Position numbers and translations under genes: made by a program. DNA of 63,608 bases from contig NZ_JACUUD010000004.1 in assembly GCF_014859505.1 (NCBI RefSeq), forward strand, positions 1 to 63,608, read 5' to 3'. This DNA is from Halomonas sp. Lineage in GTDB: Bacteria; Pseudomonadota; Gammaproteobacteria; Pseudomonadales; Halomonadaceae. The notes under the pieces are model-generated. The model did no database searches, was not told the DNA's origin, and saw only the letters and a program-made list of their open reading frames with translations. Of the stretch, positions 46,824-59,065 are shown in pieces (the stretch's first letter is position 1; every line of letters begins with the position of its first letter).

Positions 46824-49061
46824 TCAACCCTTGGCCACCAAGGCCAGGGCGGCGTTGAGGGTAGCGCTCGGGCGCATGACCGCCTCGGTCAGCTCGTAGT
46901 TCGGGTGGTAGTAACCCTCGATATCAACTGGCTGGCCCTGCACCCCATTCAACTCTTCGAGAATCACTTCCTCCTGGGTCTCAAGCGTCTCGGCCAGGCG
47001 GCTGAACGATGCCTTGAGCTCGGCGTCTTCGTCCTGGCCAGCCAACGCCTGGGCCCAGTATAGGGCCAGATAGAAATGGCTGCCCCGATTGTCCAGTTCG
47101 CCGACCTTGCGCGAAGGCGACTTGTTATGCTCAAGGAACTGGCCGGTAGCCTTGTCAAGCGCATCCGCCAGCAGCTTCGCCCGAGCATTGCCATACTGCT
47201 TGGCGAGGTGCTCCAGAGAGGCGGTCATGGCCAGGAACTCACCGAGGCTGTCCCAGCGCAGATGGTTCTCCTCGAGCAGCTGTTGGACGTGCTTGGGCGC
47301 GGAACCGCCGGCGCCGGTCTCGAACAGGCCGCCGCCGTTCATCAACGGAACGATGGAGAGCATCTTGGCGCTGGTGCCCAGTTCCAGGATCGGGAAGAGG
47401 TCGGTGAGGTAGTCACGCAGGATGTTACCGGTCACCGAGATGGTATCGAGGCCACGGATCAAGCGCTCCAGGGTGTAGCGCATGGCGCGTACCTGGGACA
47501 TGATCTGGATGTCGAGCCCATCGGTGTCGTGCTCCTTGAGGTAGGCGCGTACCTTCTTGATCAGCTCGTTCTCGTGGGGACGGTAGGGGTCGAGCCAGAA
47601 GACCGCCGGCATCCCGGAGTCGCGGCAGCGGTTCACGGCGAGCTGGACCCAGTCGCGGACCGGCGCGTCCTTGACCTGGCACATCCGCCAGATGTCACCC
47701 TCCTCGACGTTCTGGGTGAGCAGCACCTCGCCGGTATCCAGGTCGGTGATGTTGGCCACACCGGCCTCGGGCACCTCGAATGTCTTGTCGTGGGAGCCGT
47801 ACTCTTCCGCCTTCTGCGCCATCAGGCCGACGTTGGGCACGGTGCCCATGGTGGCCGGGTCGAAGGCGCCGTGCCACTTGCAGAAGTTGATCATCTCCTG
47901 GTAAATGCGGGCGAAGGTCGACTCCGGCATCACCGCCTTGACGTCCTTCAGGCGGCCGTCGGCGCCGTACATCTTGCCGCCGGCGCGGATCATGGCCGGC
48001 ATCGAGGCGTCGACGATCACGTCGCTGGGCGAGTGGAAGTTGGTGATCCCGCGTGCCGAGTCCACCATGGCCAGCTCCGGGCGCTCGTCGTGGCAGGCGT
48101 GCAGATCGCGGATGATCTCGTCACGCTGGCTCTCGGGCAGGGTGTCAATCTTCTCGTAGAGGTTGGCCATGCCGTTGTTGACATCGATCCCCAGCTCATC
48201 GAACAGCTTGCCGTGCTTCGCGAAGGCCTCCTTGTAAAACATCCGCACGCAGTGGCCGAACACGATAGGGTGCGAGACCTTCATCATGGTGGCCTTGACG
48301 TGCAGGGAGAACATCACGCCGGTCTTGCGGGCATCCTCGATCTCGCGCTCGTAGAAGTCGAGCAGCGCCTTCTTGCTCATGAACATGCTGTCGATGATCT
48401 CGCCATCCAGCAGCTCGACCCGGGGCTTGAGCACCCGGGTCTCACCGCTGGCGGTGATCAGCTCCATCTTCACGTTACGGGCGCGATCCAGGGTCATCGA
48501 CTTCTCGCCGTGGTAGAAGTCGCCACCGTGCATGTGAGACACGTGGGTACGAGAGGCCTGGCTCCACTCCCCCATCTGGTGGGGATACTTGCGGGCATAC
48601 TCCTTGACCGCCCTGGGCGCGCGGCGGTCGGAGTTACCCTCACGCAGCACCGGATTGACGGCACTGCCCTGGGTCTTGTCGTAGCGCGCCTTGATCTCTT
48701 TCTCTGCGTCGCTGCTCGGCTCGTCCGGGTAGTCCGGCAACTTGTAGCCCTGCCCCTGCAGCTCCTTGATCACGGCGCGAAGCTGCGGCATGGAGGCACT
48801 GATATTGGGCAGCTTGATGATGTTGGCCTCCGGCGTCTTTGCCAGGGCGCCAAGTTCGGCCAGATGATCCTCGACGCGCTGCTCTTCAGTCAGGTAATCG
48901 GGGAACTGGGAGAGAATCCGAGCCGCGAGAGAGATGTTACGAGTCTCCATTTCGACGCCGGCAGCGTCGGTGAAGGCGTCGATGATCGGCAGCAGGGAAA
49001 AGGTGGCCAGGGCCGGCGCTTCGTCGGTGAGCGTGTAGATAATCTTCGGCGTTTTTGACAT
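46824..49061 (-). CDS. idh: Monomeric NADP-dependent isocitrate dehydrogenase
   Basis: Converts isocitrate to 2-oxoglutarate in the TCA cycle with NADP. The 745-residue monomeric form (IDH-II) is unrelated in fold detail to dimeric Icd. It shows [20 protein letters not shown], the substrate serine region [40 protein letters not shown] and [20 protein letters not shown]. The ATG at 49061 begins the family sequence; in-frame upstream codons to 49151 are non-homologous. It competes with AceA (55670-57265) for isocitrate. Confidence 0.96.
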   Translation of the reverse strand: MSKTPKIIYTLTDEAPALATFSLLPIIDAFTDAAGVEMETRNISLAARILSQFPDYLTEEQRVEDHLAELGALAKTPEANIIKLPNISASMPQLRAVIKELQGQGYKLPDYPDEPSSDAEKEIKARYDKTQGSAVNPVLREGNSDRRAPRAVKEYARKYPHQMGEWSQASRTHVSHMHGGDFYHGEKSMTLDRARNVKMELITASGETRVLKPRVELLDGEIIDSMFMSKKALLDFYEREIEDARKTGVMFSLHVKATMMKVSHPIVFGHCVRMFYKEAFAKHGKLFDELGIDVNNGMANLYEKIDTLPESQRDEIIRDLHACHDERPELAMVDSARGITNFHSPSDVIVDASMPAMIRAGGKMYGADGRLKDVKAVMPESTFARIYQEMINFCKWHGAFDPATMGTVPNVGLMAQKAEEYGSHDKTFEVPEAGVANITDLDTGEVLLTQNVEEGDIWRMCQVKDAPVRDWVQLAVNRCRDSGMPAVFWLDPYRPHENELIKKVRAYLKEHDTDGLDIQIMSQVRAMRYTLERLIRGLDTISVTGNILRDYLTDLFPILELGTSAKMLSIVPLMNGGGLFETGAGGSAPKHVQQLLEENHLRWDSLGEFLAMTASLEHLAKQYGNARAKLLADALDKATGQFLEHNKSPSRKVGELDNRGSHFYLALYWAQALAGQDEDAELKASFSRLAETLETQEEVILEELNGVQGQPVDIEGYYHPNYELTEAVMRPSATLNAALALVAKG

Positions 49062-49366
49062 GTTGACGTTGGTCTCTCTGGTCGCGGCAGTGGCATGAAA
49101 CTGGATCGGTAGCGCGCGCTCACGATGCCTCGATAGGGGACCTTGGAACAACTCGTCTGGAATAGCAGGGCATGGGGGATGCCAACGGGCATCGACCCGG
49201 CAGACGCAGTTCTGACAGGTCCCGGAACGACGAGGGCGCTCCCGGCGAGTCAGATCATTATATCAGCCTACCCGATATGTCGCATGGGCAATAAGGCTAA
49301 CGCCCCTCGCCCCTCGCCTCGCGCCCCGCACTGACATCGTCACGCGCTTGCCGGTAAGCTTGCTGG
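49062..49366. other. Intergenic region between divergent idh and rluE
   Basis: About 305 nt with no supported gene. The part nearest idh is a likely untranslated leader. An AT-rich patch at about 49251-49285 holds the idh extended -10 element. I could not identify a convincing promoter for rluE. Confidence 0.5.
49257..49265 (-). promoter_or_regulatory. Extended -10 promoter element of idh
   Basis: The minus strand reads TGA-TATAAT: a perfect -10 hexamer with the extended TGn motif. No -35 was found at 16-18 nt. It predicts an idh leader of about 190 nt. Confidence 0.5.
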
Positions 49367-49969
49367 ATGAGCCTCCTCTATCTACTTCACAAGCCCTACC
49401 GCATGCTGTCCCAGTTCACCGATCGCGAGAGCGGTGAAGGAGAGCGCCGCGCCACCCTGGCGGACATCATTGACGTGCCCGGCATCTACCCTGCTGGTCG
49501 GCTCGACCATGACTCCGAGGGACTCCTGCTGCTCAGCGATGACGGCGAGCTGATCCACCGGATCAGCCACCCGCGCCACAAGCAACCCAAGACCTACCGG
49601 GTCCAGGTGGAGGGGGTGCCCGATGATGCCGCCCTGCAGGCGCTGCGCACCGGGGTCGAACTGAAGGACGGCATGACGAAACCCGCCAGAGTGCAGCGCC
49701 TCGAGTCGAGCGGCCTGCCCGAGCGCGACCCACCGCTGGAACCGAAACGCCACCCGGTCACCACCTGGCTGGAGCTGACCATCAGCGAGGGGCGAAACCG
49801 TCAGGTGCGGCGCATGACCGCTCATGTCGGCCATCCCACCCTGCGCCTGGTGCGCGTGGCCATCGGCCCCTGGCGGCTCGAGGGCCTGGCACCGGGCGAG
49901 TGGCGCCGCGAGACCCTGCACGCCCCGGCGCCGCGGCGCAAACCCAATGCCCGAGGAGGCAAGCGATGA
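49367..49969 (+). CDS. rluE: 23S rRNA pseudouridine synthase RluE
   Basis: Makes pseudouridine 2457 in 23S rRNA. The 200-residue RsuA/RluB-family catalytic domain lacks an S4 domain, as RluE does. It has LLHKPYRMLSQFTD, the catalytic aspartate in YPAGRLDHDSEGLLLLSDDG, KTYRVQVEGVPDD and ISEGRNRQVRRMTAHVGHPT. The basic tail (PRRKPNARGGKR) fits RNA binding. It overlaps nudJ by 4 nt (ATGA). Confidence 0.92.
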   Translation: MSLLYLLHKPYRMLSQFTDRESGEGERRATLADIIDVPGIYPAGRLDHDSEGLLLLSDDGELIHRISHPRHKQPKTYRVQVEGVPDDAALQALRTGVELKDGMTKPARVQRLESSGLPERDPPLEPKRHPVTTWLELTISEGRNRQVRRMTAHVGHPTLRLVRVAIGPWRLEGLAPGEWRRETLHAPAPRRKPNARGGKR

Positions 49970-50415
49970 GCCGCTGGCAGCCCTTTGTGACCGTGTCCTG
50001 CGTGATAGAGCGCGCCGGCGCTTTCCTGATGGTGGAGGAGGACCGCGGCGGCCCTCACACTCTGTTCAACCAGCCCGCCGGCCACCTGGAGCCTGGCGAG
50101 CGCATCCGCGACGCCGCTCTGCGTGAGGCGGCCGAGGAGACCGCGTGGCATGTCGGCATCACCGACTATCTGGGGATGTACGTCTACCGGGCCCCGGACG
50201 GCAAGACCTTCCACAGCCACGCCTTCTTCGGCATGGCGCTGGCGCACCTGGGCAGCGACCTGGATCCAGCCATCCACGCCGTGCACTGGCTCACCCTGGA
50301 GCAACTGGAGGCCTTGGAACGCGAGGGGCGCCTGAGAAGCCCGCTGGTGCTGCGTCGCATCCGCGACGCCCTGGCCGGGCGCTTCTACCCCATGGAGGTA
50401 CTTCACGAACGGTAG
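49966..50415 (+). CDS. nudJ: Phosphatase NudJ (Nudix family)
   Basis: Nudix hydrolase; E. coli NudJ acts on HMP-PP and nucleoside di- and triphosphates. The 149-residue protein has the Nudix box GHLEPGERIRDAALREAAEE, followed by TAW, so the usual Gly after EEx is Ala. The position between rluE and mnmA is the same as in E. coli, which supports the name. Start and rluE stop overlap as ATGA. Confidence 0.9.
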   Translation: MSRWQPFVTVSCVIERAGAFLMVEEDRGGPHTLFNQPAGHLEPGERIRDAALREAAEETAWHVGITDYLGMYVYRAPDGKTFHSHAFFGMALAHLGSDLDPAIHAVHWLTLEQLEALEREGRLRSPLVLRRIRDALAGRFYPMEVLHER

Positions 50416-50450
50416 GCGCCTCGGCGACCGGCGCCATCTTCATGTATAAT
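50415..50450 (+). promoter_or_regulatory. Hairpin and -10 box before mnmA
   Basis: GGCGCC (50415-50420) and GGCGCC (50430-50435) form a 6-bp stem beginning at the last base of the nudJ stop codon. A perfect TATAAT follows at 50445-50450, 38 nt before the mnmA start. No good -35 is seen. The mnmA-hflD-purB-roxA-GNAT run may start transcription here. Confidence 0.42.
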
Positions 50451-50488
50451 TCGCGACCATTTGTGATCCACCGAATCCGAGAGCGCCC

Positions 50489-51597
50489 ATGACCGCCACC
50501 CCAGGCAAGGTGATCGTCGGCATGTCCGGCGGCGTCGACTCCTCCGTGTCCGCCCTGCTGCTGCTCGAGCAGGGTTATCAGGTCGAAGGCCTGTTCATGA
50601 AGAACTGGGACGAGGACGATGGCACCGAATACTGCACCGCCAAGGCCGACCTGGCCGACGCCGAGGCCGTCTGCGACAGGCTCGGCATCCGGCTGCACAC
50701 CGCCAACTTCGCCGCGGAGTACTGGGACAACGTCTTCGAGCACTTCCTGGCCGAGTACAAGGCCGGGCGCACGCCGAACCCAGACATCCTCTGCAACCGC
50801 GAGATCAAGTTCAAGGTGTTCCTGGAGTACGCCGAGATGCTCGGGGCCGAGAAGATCGCTACCGGCCACTATGTGCGTGGCGGCATCCGCGGCGGCCGCC
50901 CTCGCTTGCTCAAGGGACTCGATGCCAACAAGGATCAAAGCTACTTCCTGCATGCCGTGCCCGAAGCCGCCATCGCCCGCACCCTGTTCCCGGTGGGCGA
51001 ACTGGAGAAGCCCGAGGTGCGCGCCATCGCCGAGCGCCACGACCTGGTCACCGCCCGCAAGAAGGACTCCACCGGCATCTGCTTCATCGGCGAACGGCGC
51101 TTCCGCGACTTCCTGCTGCAGTATCTGCCGGCCCAGCCCGGCGTGATCGAGACGCCGGAGGGCGAGGTGATCGGCGAGCACATGGGCCTGATGTACTACA
51201 CCCTGGGCCAGCGCCAGGGGCTCGGGATCGGGGGGCTGGCCAACCACCCCGAGGATCCCTGGTACGTGGCCGCCAAGGATCTCGAACGCAACGTGCTGAT
51301 CGCCGTGCAGGGCAAGCATCATCCGCTGCTCTATACGGATTCGCTGGCCACCGAGGCCATGGATTGGGTCGCCGGCGAGCCGCCTGCCGGGGAAGCGCGA
51401 CTCACCGCCAAGACTCGCTATCGCCAGTCCGACGTGCCCTGCCGCATGCGCACCCTCACGGATGGTGGCGTCGAGGTGCTGTTCGATGACCCCCAGCGCG
51501 CCGTCACCCCCGGGCAGTCGCTGGTGCTCTACGATGGCGAGATCTGCCTGGGTGGCGGCGTGATCCGCGACACCTGGAACGCCAAGGAGCATGCCGC

Positions 51598-51601
<4 letters not shown>
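50489..51601 (+). CDS. mnmA: tRNA-specific 2-thiouridylase MnmA
   Basis: Transfers sulfur to U34 of tRNA-Lys, tRNA-Glu and tRNA-Gln. The 370 residues have the PP-loop [31 protein letters not shown], the catalytic cysteines in [13 protein letters not shown] and [12 protein letters not shown], and [11 protein letters not shown]. The next gene hflD overlaps its stop by 4 nt. Confidence 0.97.
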
Positions 51602-54850
<3,249 letters not shown>

Positions 54851-54858
<8 letters not shown>

Positions 54859-55342
54859 CCGGGATGTCGCCGGACCCGCCCTGGACCGCGAAGAGGCCGT
54901 CGCGATGACGAAACGCACACTGATCATCCATGAAGGCAGCTGGGAAGCCCTCGGCGAAGCGGCCGGCGAGATCCGCCGGATCGTCTTCATCGAGGAGCAG
55001 CATGTTCCCCTCGAGGAGGAGTGGGACGGCCGCGACGGCGATAGCCGCCACTTCCTGGCACTGCAGGGTGGCACCCCGGTAGGCACTGCGCGACTGCTCC
55101 CCGACGCCCATATCGGCCGTGTCGCCGTGCTGGCCGAGGCCCGTGACTCGGGAATCGGCGCGGCGCTGATGGCGGCCGCCATCGAGACGGCCCGCCGCGA
55201 GGGCCACACCGCCGTGGAACTGGCCGCCCAGACCCACGCCCTGTCCTTCTACGAGCGCCTGGGCTTCTCGGCCTTCGGTGACGAGTTCCTCGACGCCGGT
55301 ATTCCGCACCGCAATATGCGCCTCGATCTCCGCGAAGCCTGA
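54851..55342 (+). CDS. GNAT-family N-acetyltransferase
   Basis: A single GNAT domain with EIRRIVFIEEQHVPLEEEWD near the N-terminus, the acetyl-CoA loop IGRVAVLAEARDSGIGAALM (motif A) and LSFYERLGFSAFGDEFLDAG (motif B). Substrate unknown. The start at 54851 overlaps the roxA stop (163 residues) with GGGAGG upstream; ATG 54905 with AAGAGG gives 145 residues and is equally plausible. A GNAT gene follows the cupin gene in Pseudomonas as well. Confidence 0.85.
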
Positions 55343-55371
55343 CCCCGTCACGCCCCCTTCAAACGAAAAAT

Positions 55372-55410
55372 GACTACACGGCCAGGGCCTGTTCGGCCCT
55401 TCCTGTAGTC
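55372..55410 (+). terminator. Hairpin after the GNAT gene
   Basis: An outer stem GACTACA/TGTAGTC and an inner stem AGGGCC/GGCCCT with a TGTTC loop, 30 nt after the stop. There is no T-tract, so it may be a weak terminator. The TGTAGT-type arms could alternatively be protein-binding half sites. Confidence 0.4.
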
Positions 55411-55487
55411 GAGTTACAACGCCCTCTTCCCCTAAGAGCCCATTGTTGAAGCCAGTGGGCATGGGCCATAGTGCTTGCCATGGCGAA

Positions 55488-55508
55488 TGTCAAAACGACT
55501 GTTTGACA
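55488..55508 (+). promoter_or_regulatory. Operator-like inverted repeat overlapping the aceA -35 box
   Basis: TGTCAAA (55488-55494) and TTTGACA (55502-55508) are exact reverse complements separated by 7 nt. The right arm contains a perfect -35 hexamer TTGACA. No good -10 was found at 17 nt. Binding of a repressor here would block transcription of aceA, about 160 nt downstream. Confidence 0.45.
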
Positions 55509-55669
55509 ACGGAGTCACTGGTGCCTTCATACACTCGTTTCAAATTTGCCAGGGTTCGACCAAGGCCGCAGAGACAAGCCGGCGGCGATGAACGAACCTG
55601 AATCCACTTCGCAGGTGCAGCATAAGCCGCTACCGGCAAGCCAATGACCCGATCCGAGGAGAACGGCCC

Positions 55670-57265
55670 ATGTCATACCAGGACGATATCAAGACAGTGA
55701 CCAACCTTCGCGAGGCTCAGCGCGGTAAGTGGGCAGCTATCAGCCCCGAGAACGCTGCCCGCATGCGTGCCCAGAACCGTTTCAAGACCGGACTGGACAT
55801 CGCCAAGTACACCGCAAAGATCATGCGCGATGACATGGCTGCCTACGACGCCGACACCGCCCAGTACACCCAGTCCCTGGGCTGCTGGCACGGTTTCATC
55901 GGCCAGCAGAAGCTGATCTCCATCAAGAAGCACTTCGGCACCACCAAGCGTCGCTACCTCTACCTTTCCGGGTGGATGGTCGCCGCCCTGCGCTCCGAGT
56001 TCGGCCCGCTGCCCGACCAGTCCATGCACGAGAAGACCACCGTGGCCGGCCTGATCGAGGAACTCTACACCTTCCTGCGCCAGGCCGATGCGTGGGAGCT
56101 GAACCACCTGTTCCGCGATCTGGAAGAGGCCCAGAAGGCCGGCGACAGCGCCCGCGCCGACGAACTGATCGCCAAGATCGACAACCACGAGACCCACGTG
56201 GTGCCGATCATCGCCGACATCGACGCCGGGTTCGGCAACGCCGAGGCCACCTACCTGCTGGCCAAGAAGATGATCGAGGCGGGTGCCTGCTGTATCCAGC
56301 TCGAGAACCAGGTCTCCGACGAGAAGCAGTGCGGCCACCAGGACGGCAAGGTCACCGTGCCCCACGAAGACTTCCTGGCCAAGATCAACGCCGTGCGCTA
56401 CGCCTTCCTGGAGCTGGGCGTGGATGATGGCGTCATCGTCGCCCGCACCGACTCCCTGGGCGCCGGCCTGACCCAGAAGATCGCCGTGACCAATGAGCCT
56501 GGCGACCTGGGCGACCAGTACAACAGCTTCCTCGACGGGGAGGAGATCGTCTCCGCCTCCGACATCGACAACGGCGACGTGGTGATCAAGCAGAACGGCA
56601 AGCTGGTCAAGGTCAAGCGACTCGCCTCCGGCCTCTACCAGTTCAAGCCGGGCACCGGCGAGGACCGCGTGGTGTTGGACTGCATCACCAGCCTGCAGAA
56701 CGGCGCCGACCTGCTGTGGATCGAGACCGAGAAGCCCCACGTCGGCCAGATCGCCGCCATGGTCAACCGCATCCGCGAGGTCTGCCCGGACGCCAAGCTG
56801 GTCTACAACAACTCGCCCTCCTTCAACTGGACCCTCAACTTCCGCCAGCAGGTGTTCGACGCCTGGGAGAAGGAAGGCAAGGACGTGTCGGCCTACGAGC
56901 GCGCCAAGCTGATGAGCGCCGAGTACGACGCCACCGAGCTGGGTCAGCTGGCCGACGAGTGGACCCGCAACTTCCAGCGCGATGGCGCCCGTGAAGCCGG
57001 TATCTTCCACCACCTGATCACCCTGCCGACCTACCACACCGCGGCCCTGTCCACCGACAGCCTGGCCAAGGGCTACTTCGGCGACGAGGGCATGCTGGCC
57101 TACGTGGAAGGCGTGCAGCGACGCGAGATCCGCGAGGGCATCGCCACCGTCAAGCACCAGGACATGGCCGGTTCCAACATCGGCGACGACCACAAGGAGT
57201 TCTTCCACGGCGAGGCCGCACTCAAGGCCGGTGGCAAGGACAACACCATGAACCAGTTCGGCTGA
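55670..57265 (+). CDS. aceA: Isocitrate lyase AceA (long type)
   Basis: Splits isocitrate into succinate and glyoxylate, the entry to the glyoxylate shunt. The 531-residue protein is the long form known from Pseudomonas rather than the 434-residue E. coli form. The catalytic cysteine lies in SDEKQCGHQDGKVTVPHEDF (KQCGH), preceded by VPIIADIDAGFGNAEATYLL, and VYNNSPSFNWTLNF occurs later. It is monocistronic: operator-like repeat upstream, strong terminator downstream. Confidence 0.96.
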   Translation: MSYQDDIKTVTNLREAQRGKWAAISPENAARMRAQNRFKTGLDIAKYTAKIMRDDMAAYDADTAQYTQSLGCWHGFIGQQKLISIKKHFGTTKRRYLYLSGWMVAALRSEFGPLPDQSMHEKTTVAGLIEELYTFLRQADAWELNHLFRDLEEAQKAGDSARADELIAKIDNHETHVVPIIADIDAGFGNAEATYLLAKKMIEAGACCIQLENQVSDEKQCGHQDGKVTVPHEDFLAKINAVRYAFLELGVDDGVIVARTDSLGAGLTQKIAVTNEPGDLGDQYNSFLDGEEIVSASDIDNGDVVIKQNGKLVKVKRLASGLYQFKPGTGEDRVVLDCITSLQNGADLLWIETEKPHVGQIAAMVNRIREVCPDAKLVYNNSPSFNWTLNFRQQVFDAWEKEGKDVSAYERAKLMSAEYDATELGQLADEWTRNFQRDGAREAGIFHHLITLPTYHTAALSTDSLAKGYFGDEGMLAYVEGVQRREIREGIATVKHQDMAGSNIGDDHKEFFHGEAALKAGGKDNTMNQFG

Positions 57266-57309
57266 TACCGGATCGGCCGATCATGGCACTGCGGTAACAC
57301 TGGAACCTT

Positions 57310-57336
57310 GGGGAGGCGCCTGCCTCCCCTTTTTTT
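57310..57336 (+). terminator. Rho-independent terminator of aceA
   Basis: An 8-bp stem GGGGAGGC/GCCTCCCC with a GCCT loop and seven T residues, 45 nt after the aceA stop. Confidence 0.9.
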
Positions 57337-57380
57337 GCGCCTGTGTCTCATGAGACCAAACGCTTCCTGTGCGACCAGAA

Positions 57381-57410
57381 AGAAGGGGCAGCCGGATGGC
57401 TGCCCCTTCT
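57381..57410 (-). terminator. Terminator of slyD
   Basis: A perfect 13-bp stem (AGAAGGGGCAGCC/GGCTGCCCCTTCT) with a 4-nt loop, 52 nt beyond the slyD stop; the minus strand continues TTCTGG. It may also back up the aceA terminator. Confidence 0.75.
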
Positions 57411-57461
57411 TGTCGTGTCGGCCTGTCGTGTCAGCTGTCGCGGACGACTCGGTGCCGATGC

Positions 57462-57944
57462 TCAGTGCTGATGACCACCTTCACCATGCACGTGGCCGTG
57501 CTCGATCTCTTCTTCGCTTGCCTCGCGCACCGAGGCGATCTCAACGGCGAAGTTGAGGGTCTGCCCCGCCAGCGGATGGTTACCGTCGACGGTGACGGTG
57601 TCGCCCTCCACTTTGGTCACGGTGACCATCAGCGGACCGCCCTGGGTCTGTGCCTGGAACTGCATGCCCGGCTCGATGCCCTCCACGCCCTGGAAGGCGT
57701 CACGGGGGACTTCCTGGACCAGCTGCTCCTGCTTCTCGCCGTAGCCCTCGCCCGGCGCGACCACGGCGCTTAGAGAGTCGCCCGCCTGGCGACCTTCCAA
57801 CTCTTTCTCGAGGCCCGGAATGATGTTGCCGGCGCCATGGAGATAGGTCAGCGGCTCACGGCCTTCCGAGCTGTCCAGCACTTCACCTGAGTCGTTGGTC
57901 AGGGTGTAGTGGAACGCGACAACGGAGTTCTGCGCAATCTGCAT
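57462..57944 (-). CDS. slyD: FKBP-type peptidyl-prolyl isomerase SlyD
   Basis: Proline isomerase and chaperone, also a metallochaperone for nickel in some bacteria. The 160-residue protein has an FKBP domain (VVAFHYTLTNDSGEVLDSSE; LTYLHGAGNIIPGLEKELEG) with the inserted chaperone flap (YGEKQEQLVQEVPRDAFQGV). The short histidine-rich tail HGHVHGEGGHQH is a likely metal site, shorter than that of E. coli SlyD. The ATG at 57944 was chosen by homology; an in-frame ATG at 57968 is upstream. Confidence 0.92.
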   Translation of the reverse strand: MQIAQNSVVAFHYTLTNDSGEVLDSSEGREPLTYLHGAGNIIPGLEKELEGRQAGDSLSAVVAPGEGYGEKQEQLVQEVPRDAFQGVEGIEPGMQFQAQTQGGPLMVTVTKVEGDTVTVDGNHPLAGQTLNFAVEIASVREASEEEIEHGHVHGEGGHQH

Positions 57945-58199
57945 TAAAGAACCTTTCGGTGAGTGCATGTCCCAACATGGTAACGCGTGGCAGGGGTGGC
58001 TGTCAGGGGCATGGAGGATTTTCAGGATCGCAAACCCTATCCTGAAAGGTGTTCACGCCCGGGCCTGAAGCGGGAAATTGAGGCACGAGGACGCCGCCGG
58101 GGCTTGACCTATGGACAGTTGCGTCGGAGTGCGGCCACGGCTAACCTAGCCGGCACCCTTTTTGATACCCGTCTGACACCCTTGTCTGGAGATCTGTCC

Positions 58200-58481
58200 A
58201 TGACCCAAGTAGTAATCTGGCTGATCGCCTTCGTGGCGATTCTCTTCCTCACCATCAACCGCTGGAGTAGCGTCAGCCCGGCGCTGGATCGCGTGCTGCC
58301 TGAACTGCTCAAGAGCCATGGTGACAACCGGACCCTGTGGGGGCTTGCGCTTGCCGTCCTGGGGGCCACCGTGCTGGTACGCCCGGTGGAGATCCTGCTG
58401 ACCGTGCTGCTGATAGTGATCATTGGCCTGGTCGGCTGGAAGCTTGCCGGCTGGGCGATGAACAAGGTCGACCTCCACTGA
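58200..58481 (+). CDS. Small inner-membrane protein of unknown function
   Basis: A 93-residue protein with three predicted membrane segments: residues 3-19 (VVIWLIAFVAILFLTI), about 50-62 (WGLALAVLGATVL) and about 66-86 (ILLTVLLIVIIGLVGWKLAG). I do not recognise a family. The start ATG at 58200 follows TGGAGA. An open frame extends further upstream to 57987 but shows no membrane or domain character. Confidence 0.6.
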   Translation: MTQVVIWLIAFVAILFLTINRWSSVSPALDRVLPELLKSHGDNRTLWGLALAVLGATVLVRPVEILLTVLLIVIIGLVGWKLAGWAMNKVDLH

Positions 58482-58499
58482 GCCGTCACGGAGGCAGTC

Positions 58500-58529
58500 A
58501 AGGCCCTTGAAAGTAAGGCCCTTGAAAGC
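58500..58529 (+). repeat. Two tandem 15-bp repeats
   Basis: AAGGCCCTTGAAAGT followed directly by AAGGCCCTTGAAAGC, immediately before and overlapping the left arm of the next hairpin. Probably a local slippage product. Confidence 0.7.
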
Positions 58530-58567
58530 AGAAGGCCCGCGGGTTACTCCGCGGGCCTTCTGCTTTC
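58524..58567. terminator. Bidirectional terminator between the membrane protein and lipoprotein genes
   Basis: A perfect 19-bp stem (arms 58524-58542 and 58549-58567) with a GTTACT loop between convergent genes; it is the longest perfect hairpin I noted in the window. Confidence 0.75.
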
Positions 58568-58597
58568 AGCTGACCGCCAGGGGATGGCGCCAGGGGC

Positions 58598-59065
58598 TCA
58601 GTAAGGGGCCACGGTCACGTTGGCACCGCTGCCGATCAGGCGTACCCGCTGGCCGGTCTGGAAGCGCTGGTCGGCCTTCTGCACGACCACGACCCGCTGG
58701 CCGTCATCGCGACGAATTTCCATCTCCAGCGCGTTGACGCGGTTGGCGGCATCCTCGATGCGCGAGCCGCCCACGGCACCACCGATCACGCCAGCAGCGG
58801 TGGCCAGGTCGCGACCGGAGCCGCCACCTACCTGGCGGCCGAGCAGGCCGCCGATGACGGCACCACCACCGGTACCGATGATGCCTCCGGCGCGGCTGTC
58901 GGCCTGGATCTGCACCACACGAACGGCCTCGATGGTGCCGAAGGCGACGGTCTGGGCGGACCCCGCCTGGCTGCCGGTATAGACGTTCCCGCCATAGGGC
59001 GCCGTGTTGGCGCAGCCAGCCAGGGTCAGGGCGCCGATGGCGAGAATGGGAAGAAGTCGCTTCAT
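58598..59065 (-). CDS. Glycine-zipper 2TM lipoprotein (SlyB/PcpA type)
   Basis: A 155-residue outer-membrane lipoprotein: signal peptide MKRLLPILAIGALTLAGC with the lipobox at the end. A glycine-zipper membrane segment (AGGIIGTGGGAVIGGLLGRQ, then VGGGSGRDLATAAGVIGGAV) follows at about residues 58-98, then a small beta C-terminal domain (EMEIRRDDGQRVVVVQKAD; QRVRLIGSGANVTV). This matches SlyB/PcpA-like proteins, associated with envelope stress in other bacteria. No such regulation can be proven here. Confidence 0.85.
   Translation of the reverse strand: MKRLLPILAIGALTLAGCANTAPYGGNVYTGSQAGSAQTVAFGTIEAVRVVQIQADSRAGGIIGTGGGAVIGGLLGRQVGGGSGRDLATAAGVIGGAVGGSRIEDAANRVNALEMEIRRDDGQRVVVVQKADQRFQTGQRVRLIGSGANVTVAPY

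Larger units (their letters stand above)
55343..55669. other. Intergenic region before aceA
   Basis: About 327 nt without a gene. It contains, in order, a long hairpin, a second short inverted repeat (GCCCA...TGGGC, about 55438-55460), an operator-like repeat overlapping a TTGACA -35, and the aceA leader ending in AGGAGAACGGCCC. Confidence 0.6.

Noticed and set aside
47076..49058. A 660-codon plus-strand open frame opposite idh
   Set aside because: Antisense shadow with the same composition bias; no start signal and no homology.
55540..55580. A GGGTTCGAC stretch resembling a tRNA T-loop
   Set aside because: No matching acceptor stem, anticodon arm or CCA end nearby.
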